Positions 55,257-64,000 of a stretch of 64,000 nt of DNA are shown in pieces. Made by a program: the position numbers and the translations under genes. Below the pieces are notes generated by a model, which worked only from the letters and a program-made list of their open reading frames with translations, had not been told where the DNA came from and did no database searches. Source of the DNA: CAYLUN01 sp964386865 (GTDB taxonomy: Bacteria; Verrucomicrobiota; Kiritimatiellia; RFP12; UBA1067); NCBI GenBank assembly GCA_964386865.1, contig CAYLUN010000017.1, positions 1-64,000 on the forward strand, written 5' to 3'. The stretch's first letter is position 1. Each line of letters opens with the position of its first letter.

Positions 55257-57797
55257 CTACGCCGTCGCCTCTTCCTTGTCGGCCTTGCCCTTCTTGTTCA
55301 GGCCGAGCTGTTCCGCATAGCGGTCGAACTGCGGGATCTGCGCCTTGTAGCGGAAGCACATCCGCTTCATGGCGTAGCGCTGGCGGGGCGACAGCGCCCT
55401 CTTGCGATCATACTGGTCGGCCAAGCTCGCGAGAAAGGCCTTGTCGTCGAAGGTCATCTTGCCGCGCGTCACCGGCTCCTGCCACTGCGTCACCTGCCCC
55501 AGCATCTCCAGCAGCGCCGGGCTCTCGTTGTCCGGCGGCTGCTCGGCCTCGGAGGTCGTGAGCTGCAGGCTCTGCTTGATCTCCTCGAAGTTCTCGATCT
55601 GAGCGGCGTTCTGCACGATGATGCGGTTGACCGCGGCAAGCTGTTTCTCGCTCAGCTTGCGGCCGCTCTCGGCCTGCTGCCGCAGCGAAGCCACGAACGC
55701 CTCCTGCGTCTCCGAGAGCCGAACCGTCTTGAGCACGTCGAAGCGGCGCATCGCCTCCTCGTTGCTCGGCGCGGCGTTGTCGCTGGCGACCACGTGATGG
55801 AAGCCCAGCGCCGCCAGCGCGGAGTCCGCCTCGGGAACCTGCTCGCGGTAGCGGATGGCGATCTTGGCAAGCGCCTCTAGCTGCTTGTCAGAGACCGGCT
55901 TCTCGCCGCCCTCCATCTGCTCGATGACCGACGTCACGAAGCGCTCGTCGCCGTACTTGCGCTTGCCGCGCTGCACTTCCGGCGCCCACTGCGTCACGTT
56001 CTTCAGGAGCGCGAGCACAGCCGTGACCTTGCCCGCGTCCGCCGGCGGCTCCTTGGCCAGCTCCATCCACTGCTTGAAGCGCCCGTAAAAATCCCCCATC
56101 ATCTGGGTCCACTCGACGCCGCCTTCCTCGACCTCGTCGAGGCTCTCTTCCATCTTGGCCGTAAAGCCCACGTCAAAGAGGTGCTCCAGCTTGCTCACGA
56201 GCAGGTCGTTCACGGAGAGGCCGAGCTCGGTAGGCGCCAGCTGCCGCTTCTCGCGCGTCGTGTAGTCGCGCGAGTTGAGCGTCTCGATGATCGACGCGTA
56301 GGTCGACGGGCGTCCGACGCCGTTCGCCTCCAGCGCGCGGATCAGCGAGGCCTCGCTGTAGCGGGCCGGCGGCTTGGTCTCCTTGCGTTCGCTCAGCCAC
56401 TCGATGAGCCGCAGCGGATCGCCCGGCGCGAGCGGCGGCAGGCGGTCGACCTCTTCCGCCTCCTCTTCGGCGTCATCCTCCTCGGGCTTCTTCTTGTGGA
56501 TGTCCAGCGCCATCACTTTGAGGAAGCCGTCGAACAGCACCTCGGCGGCGGAAGCGGCAAAGGCGAAGGCGTGTGCGAGCCCGGCCTTCACCGGCTCGAT
56601 CTCCACCGTCTTCTGAGCGATCTTGGCCGACGCCATCTGGCTCGCGACAAAACGCTTCCAGATCAGGTCGTAGAGCTTCAGCGAAGGCGCGTCCAGCACG
56701 CCCTTGAGGCTCTCCGGCGTGCGCGACACCTCGGTCGGGCGGATCGCCTCGTGCGCCTCCTGGGCGCTCGCCCGGCTCTTATAGTAGTTGGGCGTCTCGG
56801 GGTAGTAGGCGTCGCCGTAGGAGTCCGTGATGAACGCGCGGGCCATGGCCTGCGCGTCACGCGCCACGTTCACCGAGTCGGTACGCATATACGTGATCAG
56901 GCCGACCGGCCCGCCCGAGCCGAGGTCCACGCCCTCGTAGAGTTTCTGTGCGAGGCCCATGGTGCGGTTCGGCGAGAAGCTGAAGACGCTCGACGCGGCT
57001 TGCTGTAGCGTGGACGTGATGAACGGCGGCAGCGGCCGCCGCGTGGTTTCGCGAACCCGCACGTCCTTCACCCGCAACGAGCACCCCTCGAGGTCGGACA
57101 GCAGCGCCTTGGCCGCGGTCTCCGAACCGACCGAAGGCTTTTCGCCGTCGACCTTTGTCAGCCGGATCGCGAACGGGTCGATCGGCTGCGTCTCGCGCCG
57201 CACGTTCGCCCCCATCACCCAGTATTCCTCGATCTTGAACGCCTGGATCTGGCGCTCGCGCTCCGCCACCAGCCGCAGCGCCACGGACTGCACGCGGCCC
57301 GCGCTCAGGCCGCGCTTGAGGCGCCGCCACAGCATCGGGCTGACCATGTAGCCCACGATGCGGTCCAGCACGCGCCGCGCCTGCTGCGCGTCCACGCGGT
57401 GCATGTTGATCGTCCCCGGATTCTCGAACGCGGCCTTGACCGCACGCGGCGTGATCTCGTTGTACATCACGCGGTGGAAGGGCTTGTCTTTCGCCGAGTC
57501 GGCCAGCGTCTCCTGCAGGTGCCACGCGATCGCCTCTCCCTCGCGGTCCGGATCGGGCGCCAGATAGACCGCGTCGCAGGTCTTGGCCGCCTTCTTCAGC
57601 TCCGCGATCACCTTTGCCTTGCCTTTGGAAAAAACGTATTTCGGGGCGAAGCCGTGCTCGATATCGACGCCCAGCGTGCGCTCCGGAAGATCGCGGATGT
57701 GGCCGACCGAGGACTTCACCACGTAACCCGAACCCAGAATCTTACCAATGGTCTTCGCCTTCGCAGGCGACTCGACAACGACTAATTTCTTTCCCAT
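55257..57797 (-). CDS. topA: DNA topoisomerase I (type IA), unusual C-terminus
   Basis: 846 residues from ATG 57797. Toprim domain KKLVVVESPAKAKTIGKILG, SSVGHIRDLP and APDPDREGEAIAWHL; active-site tyrosine in GLITYMRTDSVNVA; YTTREKRQLAPTELGLSVND further on. It relaxes negative supercoils. Instead of the normal C-terminal zinc fingers there are three related 70-80 residue helical units, each containing a motif like LSEKQLAAVNRI or LSPRQRYAMKRM. The protein then ends in a Lys-rich tail. The gene is 65 bp from dprA on the same strand. Confidence 0.95.
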   Translation of the reverse strand: MGKKLVVVESPAKAKTIGKILGSGYVVKSSVGHIRDLPERTLGVDIEHGFAPKYVFSKGKAKVIAELKKAAKTCDAVYLAPDPDREGEAIAWHLQETLADSAKDKPFHRVMYNEITPRAVKAAFENPGTINMHRVDAQQARRVLDRIVGYMVSPMLWRRLKRGLSAGRVQSVALRLVAERERQIQAFKIEEYWVMGANVRRETQPIDPFAIRLTKVDGEKPSVGSETAAKALLSDLEGCSLRVKDVRVRETTRRPLPPFITSTLQQAASSVFSFSPNRTMGLAQKLYEGVDLGSGGPVGLITYMRTDSVNVARDAQAMARAFITDSYGDAYYPETPNYYKSRASAQEAHEAIRPTEVSRTPESLKGVLDAPSLKLYDLIWKRFVASQMASAKIAQKTVEIEPVKAGLAHAFAFAASAAEVLFDGFLKVMALDIHKKKPEEDDAEEEAEEVDRLPPLAPGDPLRLIEWLSERKETKPPARYSEASLIRALEANGVGRPSTYASIIETLNSRDYTTREKRQLAPTELGLSVNDLLVSKLEHLFDVGFTAKMEESLDEVEEGGVEWTQMMGDFYGRFKQWMELAKEPPADAGKVTAVLALLKNVTQWAPEVQRGKRKYGDERFVTSVIEQMEGGEKPVSDKQLEALAKIAIRYREQVPEADSALAALGFHHVVASDNAAPSNEEAMRRFDVLKTVRLSETQEAFVASLRQQAESGRKLSEKQLAAVNRIIVQNAAQIENFEEIKQSLQLTTSEAEQPPDNESPALLEMLGQVTQWQEPVTRGKMTFDDKAFLASLADQYDRKRALSPRQRYAMKRMCFRYKAQIPQFDRYAEQLGLNKKGKADKEEATA

Positions 57798-57862
57798 TGC
57801 ACCCTTTCCTAACGCAGACAAGTCCTAACAGCCTTAAAGCCTTCAGCCCATCAGCCTGACAC

Positions 57863-58984
57863 TCACTTCGCCCTCGCGACCAAGCCGCCCGGTAACAGGC
57901 GGATCAGCCGCTTGATTTGCAAGCCCACCAACAGCGCGTTCACTTTGCCGGCGTCCAGCCCGCTGCCGCGCACCAGTGCGTCTACAGGCGTCCCGTCGTC
58001 CTCGAGCTGCGCCATCACGGCCCGCTCGTCCGGCGAGAGCGCCGCCGCGGGCCGCACGGCCTCGCACTCGCCACGCCCCTCCGCCGCCGTCCGCCGCATC
58101 CCGGCCAGCAGGTCCTGCAGCTCCTCGATCACGTCCTCGACCGCCGCCACCAGCCGCGCGCCGTTTCGCAGCAGCCGGTGGCAGCCCTGCGAGGCCGGCG
58201 AGTCGATCCGCCCCGGCACTGCCATCACGCTGCGGTTCTGATCCAGCGCCTGATCCACGGTGATCAGCGTCCCGCTGTTCAGCGGCGCCTCCACCACCAG
58301 CACGCCCTTGCTCAGCCCGCTCACAATGCGGTTGCGCATCGGGAAGGTCTGCCGGTCCGGCTGCCGTCCGAACGGATACTCGGACACGACCGCACCGCCC
58401 TTCAGCGCGATGTCCCGCGCCAGCTGCTGGTTCTCACGCGGGAACAGGCAATCCAGCGCCCCTCCCAGCACCGCCACGGTCCGGCCCCTGGCCTGCAGCG
58501 CGCCCGCGTGAGCCTCCGTGTCGATGCCCAGCGCCAGCCCGCTGACAACCGTGTAACCGGCGGCCGCCAGCTGGTATCCGAAGCGGCGGGACGTCTCGCG
58601 CCCGTACACCGTCGGATGCCGCGTGCCGATGACCGCCACCGAAGGCGTGTCCAGCGCCTCGACCGAGCCGGCCACATAGAGCACCAGCGGCGGGTCGGCG
58701 ATCTGCTTCAGCAGCGCGGGGTAGCCCGCGTCCGCCCACGTCACCAGCTTGACGCCCGTTCGTGACGCCTTTTCCAACTCGTCGTCACTCCTCGCCCGCT
58801 TCAGCTCATCGTAGAACAGCCGCGCCTTCTCGGGGCCGATGCCGGGCACGCCGAGCAGCTCTTCCTCCGAACAGTCGAAGACCGCCGGAAGCGAGCCAAA
58901 CCGCTCGGCCATCCGCTTGACCGTAATCGCGCCGAGTCCTTGGACCCGGTTCATCGCTATCAAGGCTTCGCGCTCCGTCACCAC
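57863..58984 (-). CDS. dprA: DNA-processing protein DprA (Smf)
   Basis: 373 residues from a GTG at 58984, nine bases after GGAGGT; longer in-frame starts are weak. N-terminal HhH-like region (AITVKRMAERFGSLPAVFDC, LLGVPGIGPEKARLF), Rossmann core VAVIGTRHPTVYGRETSRRF, signature VVSGLALGIDTEAHAGAL, and VVEAPLNSGTLITVDQALDQ. A C-terminal winged-helix DprA_WH-like region follows. It loads RecA on incoming single-stranded DNA during natural transformation. Upstream of topA, as in many bacteria. Confidence 0.93.
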   Translation of the reverse strand: MVTEREALIAMNRVQGLGAITVKRMAERFGSLPAVFDCSEEELLGVPGIGPEKARLFYDELKRARSDDELEKASRTGVKLVTWADAGYPALLKQIADPPLVLYVAGSVEALDTPSVAVIGTRHPTVYGRETSRRFGYQLAAAGYTVVSGLALGIDTEAHAGALQARGRTVAVLGGALDCLFPRENQQLARDIALKGGAVVSEYPFGRQPDRQTFPMRNRIVSGLSKGVLVVEAPLNSGTLITVDQALDQNRSVMAVPGRIDSPASQGCHRLLRNGARLVAAVEDVIEELQDLLAGMRRTAAEGRGECEAVRPAAALSPDERAVMAQLEDDGTPVDALVRGSGLDAGKVNALLVGLQIKRLIRLLPGGLVARAK

Positions 58985-59050
58985 CGCACCCCTACCTCCG
59001 AAAACCGACACTGACACGCTTCTAATGAAGTTAGGTAATTAGCATATTTG

Positions 59051-59085
59051 AGCGGCGCTGACAAGTCGATGCCGCTATTTTTTTT
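59051..59085 (+). terminator. Orphan terminator-like hairpin
   Basis: AGCGGC (59051-59056) pairs with GCCGCT (59071-59076), followed by ATTTTTTTTC. On the plus strand no protein gene ends nearby, so it may end a small RNA from the dprA 5' region or be fortuitous. The following bases to 59238 show only a short palindrome TAACATGTTA. Confidence 0.4.
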
Positions 59086-59238
59086 CTGCAAGTTAAACAT
59101 AACATGTTATCCATTAAATAGTTATACGACCTATACGCCGGGCGTACGAAGGCCCGCCTTTGCCGCGCCTTCTCGGTTCGACGGCGGATTGCGCTTTCCG
59201 GTTGCCTTGCCGCAACAGCCGCGTTACTCTGAGGCATT

Positions 59239-62200
59239 ATGAAGACGTCGACCCTGTCTGCCGCTCTCTGCTTTCTGGCCGCTTCCTGCGTTGCCCAGCT
59301 CGACCTGCCGTGGCATCGCGCTGAGGCCACACACCGCACCGTCTACCGCGTATCGGCGAGCCGCGCGACGCGCGACGTGACCGTCGTCTTGACCCTGCCA
59401 GACCCCGCCGCGCCCATCGCCGTCATCGACGCCGCCGCGCCCGACGTCCTCCTTCCCGTCTACGCCGCCACCAACGGCGTCACTGTCCTTGTGCACGGCC
59501 CCCTCAGCCCCGCCCAGCCGCGCCACCTCGTCGCCTACCGCGGCGGCGCAGCCGCCTCGCCGCGCCCCGCCAGCCCGCCGCCCGCCCCCGCCGACTTCGC
59601 CCGCTCTGCGCTCGGCCTCGCCTGGGACTTCGAGGACGGCTCGCCGTGTGGCATCGCCACCTGGGGCAACCGGCCCCACCACCTCGGCCCCATCACGGTC
59701 ACGAACGGCTGGCTCCAGATCCCCGTCAAGGACACCGACCCTTACTTCATCTTCGGCGACATGTTCGGCCCCGCAAACTCCCCGCGCGCCCTGCGCATCG
59801 ACTCCGCCGCCTACCGCTTCCTCGAACTCCGCGTGCGCCAATCCTGCGCGCAGGCCGAATGGGCGTTCTACGTCACCGACTGCGACGGCCGCTACAAGTC
59901 CCTTGCTTTCAAGGTGCGGGGAACCGACGCACAGGCCTTCCGCTTTGACCTGCGCGCCGCCCTCCCCGATTTCTGGGACGGCCGCGCCTTCCGCGCCCTG
60001 CGTATCGACACCACCAACGACAAGAAGGACGTCCTCGCGGAGGTCGACTACGTGCGGCTCCTGCCCGAGCCGCCATCTGTCACCTGCGGCCCCCTCTTCG
60101 CCCGCGAAGCCGCCGCCGCCCGCTCGCGCGTCACAGCCCTCAAGGCGAGAATTCCCCGGGACCTCACCGCCGGCGAGCGCGCCGAAGCGAGCGCCAGCGG
60201 AGACGGCCTACGCGCCCACGCCGCCCTGCTCTGGTCGCTGACCACGCCCGAGCACGGCACCGCCACCTTCGAGGGCTCGCCCGACGCCCTGCGCCTGCCC
60301 GCCTTCACCCGCGCCGGCGAGACGCCGTGGAGGCTCGGCCTCGCCGACGACCTCGGCCAGCCGCTCTTGGCCGCCTCCGGCACGTCGCGCGTCCACGCGG
60401 CCGCGCTCGCCGCCTACCGCCTGACGCCCGCCAAGCCTTACCTTAGCCTGGCCTCGCCAACCGTCACGCTCACCGTCGAAGGCCTCGACCGCTTCGGCAA
60501 TGCGCTGCCCGTGAACCTCAAGCGGCCGCGCTGGGCCCTCTCGGGCAAGGCCAGCATCCCCGCCGACCGTCTGCACGGCGACCCCGCAACCGTCACGCTC
60601 ACTTGCCCCGCCGACGCGGCCTCCACCTTCCGCGTCGCGCTCGCCGACGAAGGCGGCCACGCCGGCGAAACCGCCGTCACCACCGTGGCCTACCGCACAG
60701 GCAGCGTGCGCCTCAACGCGTCCGGACGCCTCGTCGCGCCCGACGGCTCGCTCGTCTTCCCCGCCGGCGGCCTCTACGCCAACTGGCCCCACCGCCTCAA
60801 TCCCGACGGCTCGATCGCCCGCTCCATCGACCTCTTCCCCTGCGGCCCCGAGCCTTACGCCGCCGGCTTCCCGTGGAGCCCCGAAACCGAAGCCGCCGTG
60901 GCCGCCTACCTCAAGCACTGTTCCGAGCGCGGCGTCACCTGCCTGCGCCTCATGCTGCGCAACATGGACCTCGTGGGCCGTGTCGACCCCGTGCAGATCC
61001 AAGCCACGCTCCGCCTCTTCGACCTCGCCCGGCCCTACGGCATCCGCTTCAACGTCGCGCTTTTCGAGGACTATGAGAAGCCGCCCACCGTCTCGCGGTC
61101 GATCCTTGAGAAGGTCGTCCTGCCGCGCTACGCGCCCGGCCAGCTCGCCGGCCTGCCCCCGCACCGCGCCCGCTTCCTCGTCCGCAAGGAGACGCTGGAC
61201 TCCGCCGCCCTCCGCTACAGCGACCCCGACGCCCTCGCCTGCCAGCGCGACTACCTGCGCGAGCTGATCCCCGTCCTCGCCGCGCGCGAGGAGGTGCTCT
61301 GCTACGAGTTCGAGAACGAGATGGTCTTTCCGCCCATGGCCTGGTGCCGCAACACCGCGGCCTTCATCCGCACCATCGACCCGCACACGCTGATCCTCGG
61401 CAACCCCGGCCCGCACGACTGGCCCGAGCCGCTGCGCTGGCGCGAGGCGGGCTGCGACCTCTTCAGCTACCACCCCTACAACGACGGCCAGCCCCCGGCC
61501 GACCACGGCGCCGTCATCTTCTTGCGCAGCAAGTTCGCGGCCCAGAGCGGACTGCCCTTCTACACCGGCGAAGGCGGCCTCAACCAGAACCGCTGGGAGA
61601 AGGGCGTCAAACAGCTCGGCCCGCAGCTCGCCGCGCGCGGCACCCGCGATCAGATTTGGATGTCGGTCTGCTGCGGGGCGAGCGGCTGCCTCTACTGGAC
61701 GCTCGGCAACGACCTCGAGGCGCAGGAGTTCGCCGCGATCACACCGGCCTTCGACGCGCTCGGGCTCGACCTCCAGTCGCTCAAGCGCCAGCGGCCCGGC
61801 GTGGCCCTCGCGCTGCCGTCGAACCAGCGCGACCGCCGCGACGCGGCCCTGGCCATGCGCCTGCTCGACCTCGGCGCAGACTTCGACGCCGTGGCCACCA
61901 ACGAGGCCGCCGCCTACGCCGTGCGGCTCTCCCCCGAGACGCAGAAGCCCGACGCGCTCGACCTCCCCGCCACCGTGGCCCGGCCCGCCGCCGGCTGGCA
62001 GCTCGCCACGCTCCTCTCCGACACGGGCGACCGCGCGCTGCTCTACCTGCGCAACGTCGCGGGCGGGGTCAAGGACTTCGGCGCGCCGCCCCGGCCCTGC
62101 CACCTGCGCGACGTCCAGCCCGCCGAGGCCGCCTTCACCCTGCGCGGCCCCTGGCGCGCGGTCACGGCCTTCGACCTCGACACCCGACAGGGCCGCGCCG

Positions 62201-62274
62201 TCACGCCCGACGCCTCCGGCCGCGTTGCGCTCGGCGTCACGGACCACGACTTCCTGATCGGCCTGCGGAGGTGA
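59239..62274 (+). CDS. Large secreted GH-A-clan-like glycosidase, family not assigned
   Basis: 1011 residues. Signal peptide MKTSTLSAALCFLAASCVAQ. Residues about 120-285 form a CBM-like beta domain (WDFEDGSPCGIATW, YRFLELRVRQSCAQAEWAFY). Ig-like strands follow (about 390-490), then a TIM-barrel region from about 500, starting with FPAGGLYANWPHRLNPDGSI. YEFENEMVFPPMAWC carries a plausible acid/base Glu and YTGEGGLNQNRWEKG a plausible nucleophile Glu, as in clan GH-A. The C-terminus is a beta domain. The target is probably a polysaccharide; no CAZy family can be named from sight. Confidence 0.75.
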   Translation: MKTSTLSAALCFLAASCVAQLDLPWHRAEATHRTVYRVSASRATRDVTVVLTLPDPAAPIAVIDAAAPDVLLPVYAATNGVTVLVHGPLSPAQPRHLVAYRGGAAASPRPASPPPAPADFARSALGLAWDFEDGSPCGIATWGNRPHHLGPITVTNGWLQIPVKDTDPYFIFGDMFGPANSPRALRIDSAAYRFLELRVRQSCAQAEWAFYVTDCDGRYKSLAFKVRGTDAQAFRFDLRAALPDFWDGRAFRALRIDTTNDKKDVLAEVDYVRLLPEPPSVTCGPLFAREAAAARSRVTALKARIPRDLTAGERAEASASGDGLRAHAALLWSLTTPEHGTATFEGSPDALRLPAFTRAGETPWRLGLADDLGQPLLAASGTSRVHAAALAAYRLTPAKPYLSLASPTVTLTVEGLDRFGNALPVNLKRPRWALSGKASIPADRLHGDPATVTLTCPADAASTFRVALADEGGHAGETAVTTVAYRTGSVRLNASGRLVAPDGSLVFPAGGLYANWPHRLNPDGSIARSIDLFPCGPEPYAAGFPWSPETEAAVAAYLKHCSERGVTCLRLMLRNMDLVGRVDPVQIQATLRLFDLARPYGIRFNVALFEDYEKPPTVSRSILEKVVLPRYAPGQLAGLPPHRARFLVRKETLDSAALRYSDPDALACQRDYLRELIPVLAAREEVLCYEFENEMVFPPMAWCRNTAAFIRTIDPHTLILGNPGPHDWPEPLRWREAGCDLFSYHPYNDGQPPADHGAVIFLRSKFAAQSGLPFYTGEGGLNQNRWEKGVKQLGPQLAARGTRDQIWMSVCCGASGCLYWTLGNDLEAQEFAAITPAFDALGLDLQSLKRQRPGVALALPSNQRDRRDAALAMRLLDLGADFDAVATNEAAAYAVRLSPETQKPDALDLPATVARPAAGWQLATLLSDTGDRALLYLRNVAGGVKDFGAPPRPCHLRDVQPAEAAFTLRGPWRAVTAFDLDTRQGRAVTPDASGRVALGVTDHDFLIGLRR

Positions 62275-62279
62275 CCGTC

Positions 62280-63002
62280 TCAGGCGTAGCCGCGCTGCCT
62301 GGCCTCGTCCAGAATCAGCGCGGTCGTGACCGAGCCGATGCGCGATGCGCCCAGCGCGCGCACGCGCAGCAGGTCGTCCAGCGTGCGCACGCCGCCCGCG
62401 GCCTTGATTTTGACCGGCGGCGGACAGCGCTCGCGCATCAGCCGCAAGTCGTGATCCGTCGCGCCGGCGTAGGTGTAGTAGCCGTTGGGCTGCTTGACAA
62501 ACCCGTAGCCGCTGGAGGTCTTGACGAAGGCCACACAGATCTCCGAGCATATCTCGCAGAGCCGCACGATGTGCGAGTCCTCCAGATAGTCATTTTCGAA
62601 GATCACCTTCAGAATCGCCTCGCCAGCGATGGCCGTGTTGTTCAAGGCGCGGATCTCGTCCGCCACGTATCCCCAGTCGCCGCCCAGCACCTTGCCGACG
62701 TTAACGACCACATCGAGCTCGGCTGCCCCCTCCGCGACCGCCGCCTCCGCCTCCTTGACCTTGATCGACGTCGCGCTGTTGCCGTGCGGGAACGCCACCA
62801 CGGCGCAGAGGCCGACGTCGAAACCCTCCAGCACGCACCGGGCCAGGTGCAGCGCGTAGGGCTTCACGCACACCGCCGCCACGTCGTAATCGATCGCGAG
62901 TTCGCACCCCGCCACGATCTGCTCGTCCGTGAGCGTCGGGTGCAACAGCGAGTGGTCAATCATCTTGGCCAACGTCTTCAAGCTAAGTGCCTCAGTCATC
63001 AT
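62280..63002 (-). CDS. deoC: Deoxyribose-phosphate aldolase
   Basis: 240 residues from ATG 63002 (MMTEALSLKTLAKMIDHSLL). It splits 2-deoxyribose-5-phosphate into acetaldehyde and glyceraldehyde-3-phosphate in deoxynucleoside catabolism. Motifs: AVCVKPYALHLARCVL, AFPHGNSATSIKVKEAEAAV, ELDVVVNVGKVLGGDWGYVA, Schiff-base lysine in CVAFVKTSSGYGF and VKIKAAGGVRTLDD. Complete. It lies 5 bp from the convergent GH-like gene. Other deo genes are absent from the window. Confidence 0.95.
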   Translation of the reverse strand: MMTEALSLKTLAKMIDHSLLHPTLTDEQIVAGCELAIDYDVAAVCVKPYALHLARCVLEGFDVGLCAVVAFPHGNSATSIKVKEAEAAVAEGAAELDVVVNVGKVLGGDWGYVADEIRALNNTAIAGEAILKVIFENDYLEDSHIVRLCEICSEICVAFVKTSSGYGFVKQPNGYYTYAGATDHDLRLMRERCPPPVKIKAAGGVRTLDDLLRVRALGASRIGSVTTALILDEARQRGYA

Positions 63003-63269
63003 ACGCCTCGCTTTCGTTGACTCTATTATCGCCACTTCGACGCCTGAGTCAAGCGCTTCGAGGAAGCGCGCACAGCAATTCAAATGATGACAAGGCTCGC
63101 GCTCCGGGAAGGCCCTTGCGGATCCACTACAAACGAATTCGCCCACGTTTGCCTGTGTTTGTAGTGAGGCGCTTCTTGGCCCTAATCAGAATTGCTGGAG
63201 TACGCAACTCCCTCCTTGTGCCGCGACCGCGCGGCGCAGTATTATCACGGCAGTCTAGGAGCTGTGACT

Positions 63270-64000
63270 ATGCCAACACCGATCACGCTGACTCGCCGTG
63301 TCCTGTTCGCGACGTTCTGCCTGTGCGCACGCCTCGCCGCCCGCGCGGAGCCCGCCACCGAGTACCGGCACCTTGATGGGCTCGCCGACCCGAAGCGCTG
63401 GGATCCCGCCGAGTGCGAGCTCGCCGTGTCGCCCCACACCGCCTGGGGGCGCCCCGCGCTGCGCATGCGCATCCCCGTCGACTTCCATGCGGGCGAAAAG
63501 CAATATCCCATCGGCTGGCCGCGCATGTACCTGAACCTCAAGCCGGAGGAGCAGGGCTGGCGGGCCTACGACCGCCTCGAGTTCCAGCTCTTCGCCGAGT
63601 CCTCGCGCACCAGCCTGCCCAAGCGACCGCTCAACTTCCACCTCTACGACGCGCAGGGCCAGAAGAAGCTCATCAGCCTCGACAGGGCCGCCATCGGCAC
63701 CTGGCGCACCTTCACGCTCAACCTCTCCGACCTCGGCGTGACCGGCGAAGTCGCGCGGCTGGGCTTCAACATCAACGAGGCCGACTACGCCGACAAGGAC
63801 GTGGTCGCCTTCCACTTCGGCGGCTTCCGCCTCGCCCGCGCCACCGCCGCGACAGTCACCGAGTTCAGGGCCGCCGCGCCCGCGCTCTTCCGCGACAGCC
63901 GCGTCCTGCCCGTCGAACTCGTGGCAGAGGGCCCGTCCGACAAGCTCGCCGCCGGCGTGCCGTTCCAACTCCGCCTCGGCGACCGCGTCGTGCTAGCCAT
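63270..64000 (+). CDS. Secreted protein with CBM-like N-terminus, cut by window edge
   Basis: ATG 63270 follows TAGGAGCTG. The frame stays open to the right edge (243 residues visible). Signal peptide TRRVLFATFCLCARLAARAE. The visible part is a beta-sandwich: LRMRIPVDFHAGEKQYPIGW, YDRLEFQLFAESSRTSLPKR, FHLYDAQGQKKLISLDRAAI and VAFHFGGFRLARATAATV, the pattern of a carbohydrate-binding or galactose-binding-like domain. It resembles the CBM-like portion of the protein at 59239-62274, so a related secreted glycosidase probably follows. Confidence 0.8.
   Translation, partial: MPTPITLTRRVLFATFCLCARLAARAEPATEYRHLDGLADPKRWDPAECELAVSPHTAWGRPALRMRIPVDFHAGEKQYPIGWPRMYLNLKPEEQGWRAYDRLEFQLFAESSRTSLPKRPLNFHLYDAQGQKKLISLDRAAIGTWRTFTLNLSDLGVTGEVARLGFNINEADYADKDVVAFHFGGFRLARATAATVTEFRAAAPALFRDSRVLPVELVAEGPSDKLAAGVPFQLRLGDRVVLA

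Noticed and set aside
60208..62550. 780-aa minus-strand open frame crossing the GH-like gene and deoC
   Set aside because: Runs across two real genes; Gly/Val/Arg/Glu-rich with no recognisable motif.

Overview
The window (64 kb, GC-rich, gene-dense) looks like chromosome from a member of the PVC superphylum, most likely a Kiritimatiellota/Lentisphaerota/Verrucomicrobiota-type organism. The evidence is the mix of eukaryote-like Ser/Thr kinases fused to sulfatase-modifying-factor (FGE) domains, a GH78 rhamnosidase and other secreted carbohydrate-active proteins, DUF2341/LamG and LA_2272-like surface-repeat proteins, many small lipoproteins, and a YbeY with the HGFDHLTGADD active site. The taxonomy is inferred from gene content, not from a marker tree.

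Layout. 1-7.7 kb is an accessory island: the end of a type I restriction-modification locus (hsdM plus an AlbA_2 protein running off the left edge), a cassette of three tiny membrane proteins followed by a sigma-like HTH protein, a HEPN-motif protein, a BamE-like lipoprotein, a polypurine stretch, and two small DNA-binding proteins whose reading frames collide. 7.7-17.3 kb is core-like: a B12-type radical SAM protein, MBL hydrolase, M42 peptidase, SGNH hydrolase, cysK-metY with promoter and terminator, ybeY, a double-domain nucleoside diphosphate kinase and tRNA-Leu(UAG).

17.3-39.9 kb is a long run of minus-strand genes and the most interesting part. It contains a MIT-like plus AAA ATPase that strongly resembles Vps4/CdvC, two basic coiled-coil proteins with ESCRT-III (Snf7)-like layout, an SPFH/flotillin-like protein with zinc ribbons, a zinc-ribbon plus FHA-like protein, two transmembrane kinase-FGE fusions, a CsgG/LpoB-like membrane protein and a series of lipoproteins. 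Two genes at opposite ends of the ESCRT-like half (starting at 26430 and 39887) carry a nearly identical 65-bp promoter region (63/65 bases), which ties the outlying coiled-coil gene to the SPFH/FHA/Snf7/Vps4 genes. I read this as a candidate bacterial membrane-remodelling or membrane-stress system controlled by phosphorylation. Two DUF4143-type ATPase genes with apparent leaderless promoters are interspersed.

40-64 kb returns to metabolic and housekeeping genes: secreted LamG protein, methyltransferase, GH78 rhamnosidase, PPOX-type protein, feoA-feoB, nitroreductase, a GH74-like propeller protein, Na/Pi cotransporter, tyrosine recombinase, topA with an unusual C-terminus, dprA, a large secreted GH-A-like protein, deoC, and a second secreted protein cut by the right edge.

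A dispersed family of degenerate 7-bp tandem repeats (unit about YCYGACY) recurs between genes and inside coding sequence. In several ESCRT-like genes it encodes linkers or tails, and in one case it supplies the ribosome-binding site.
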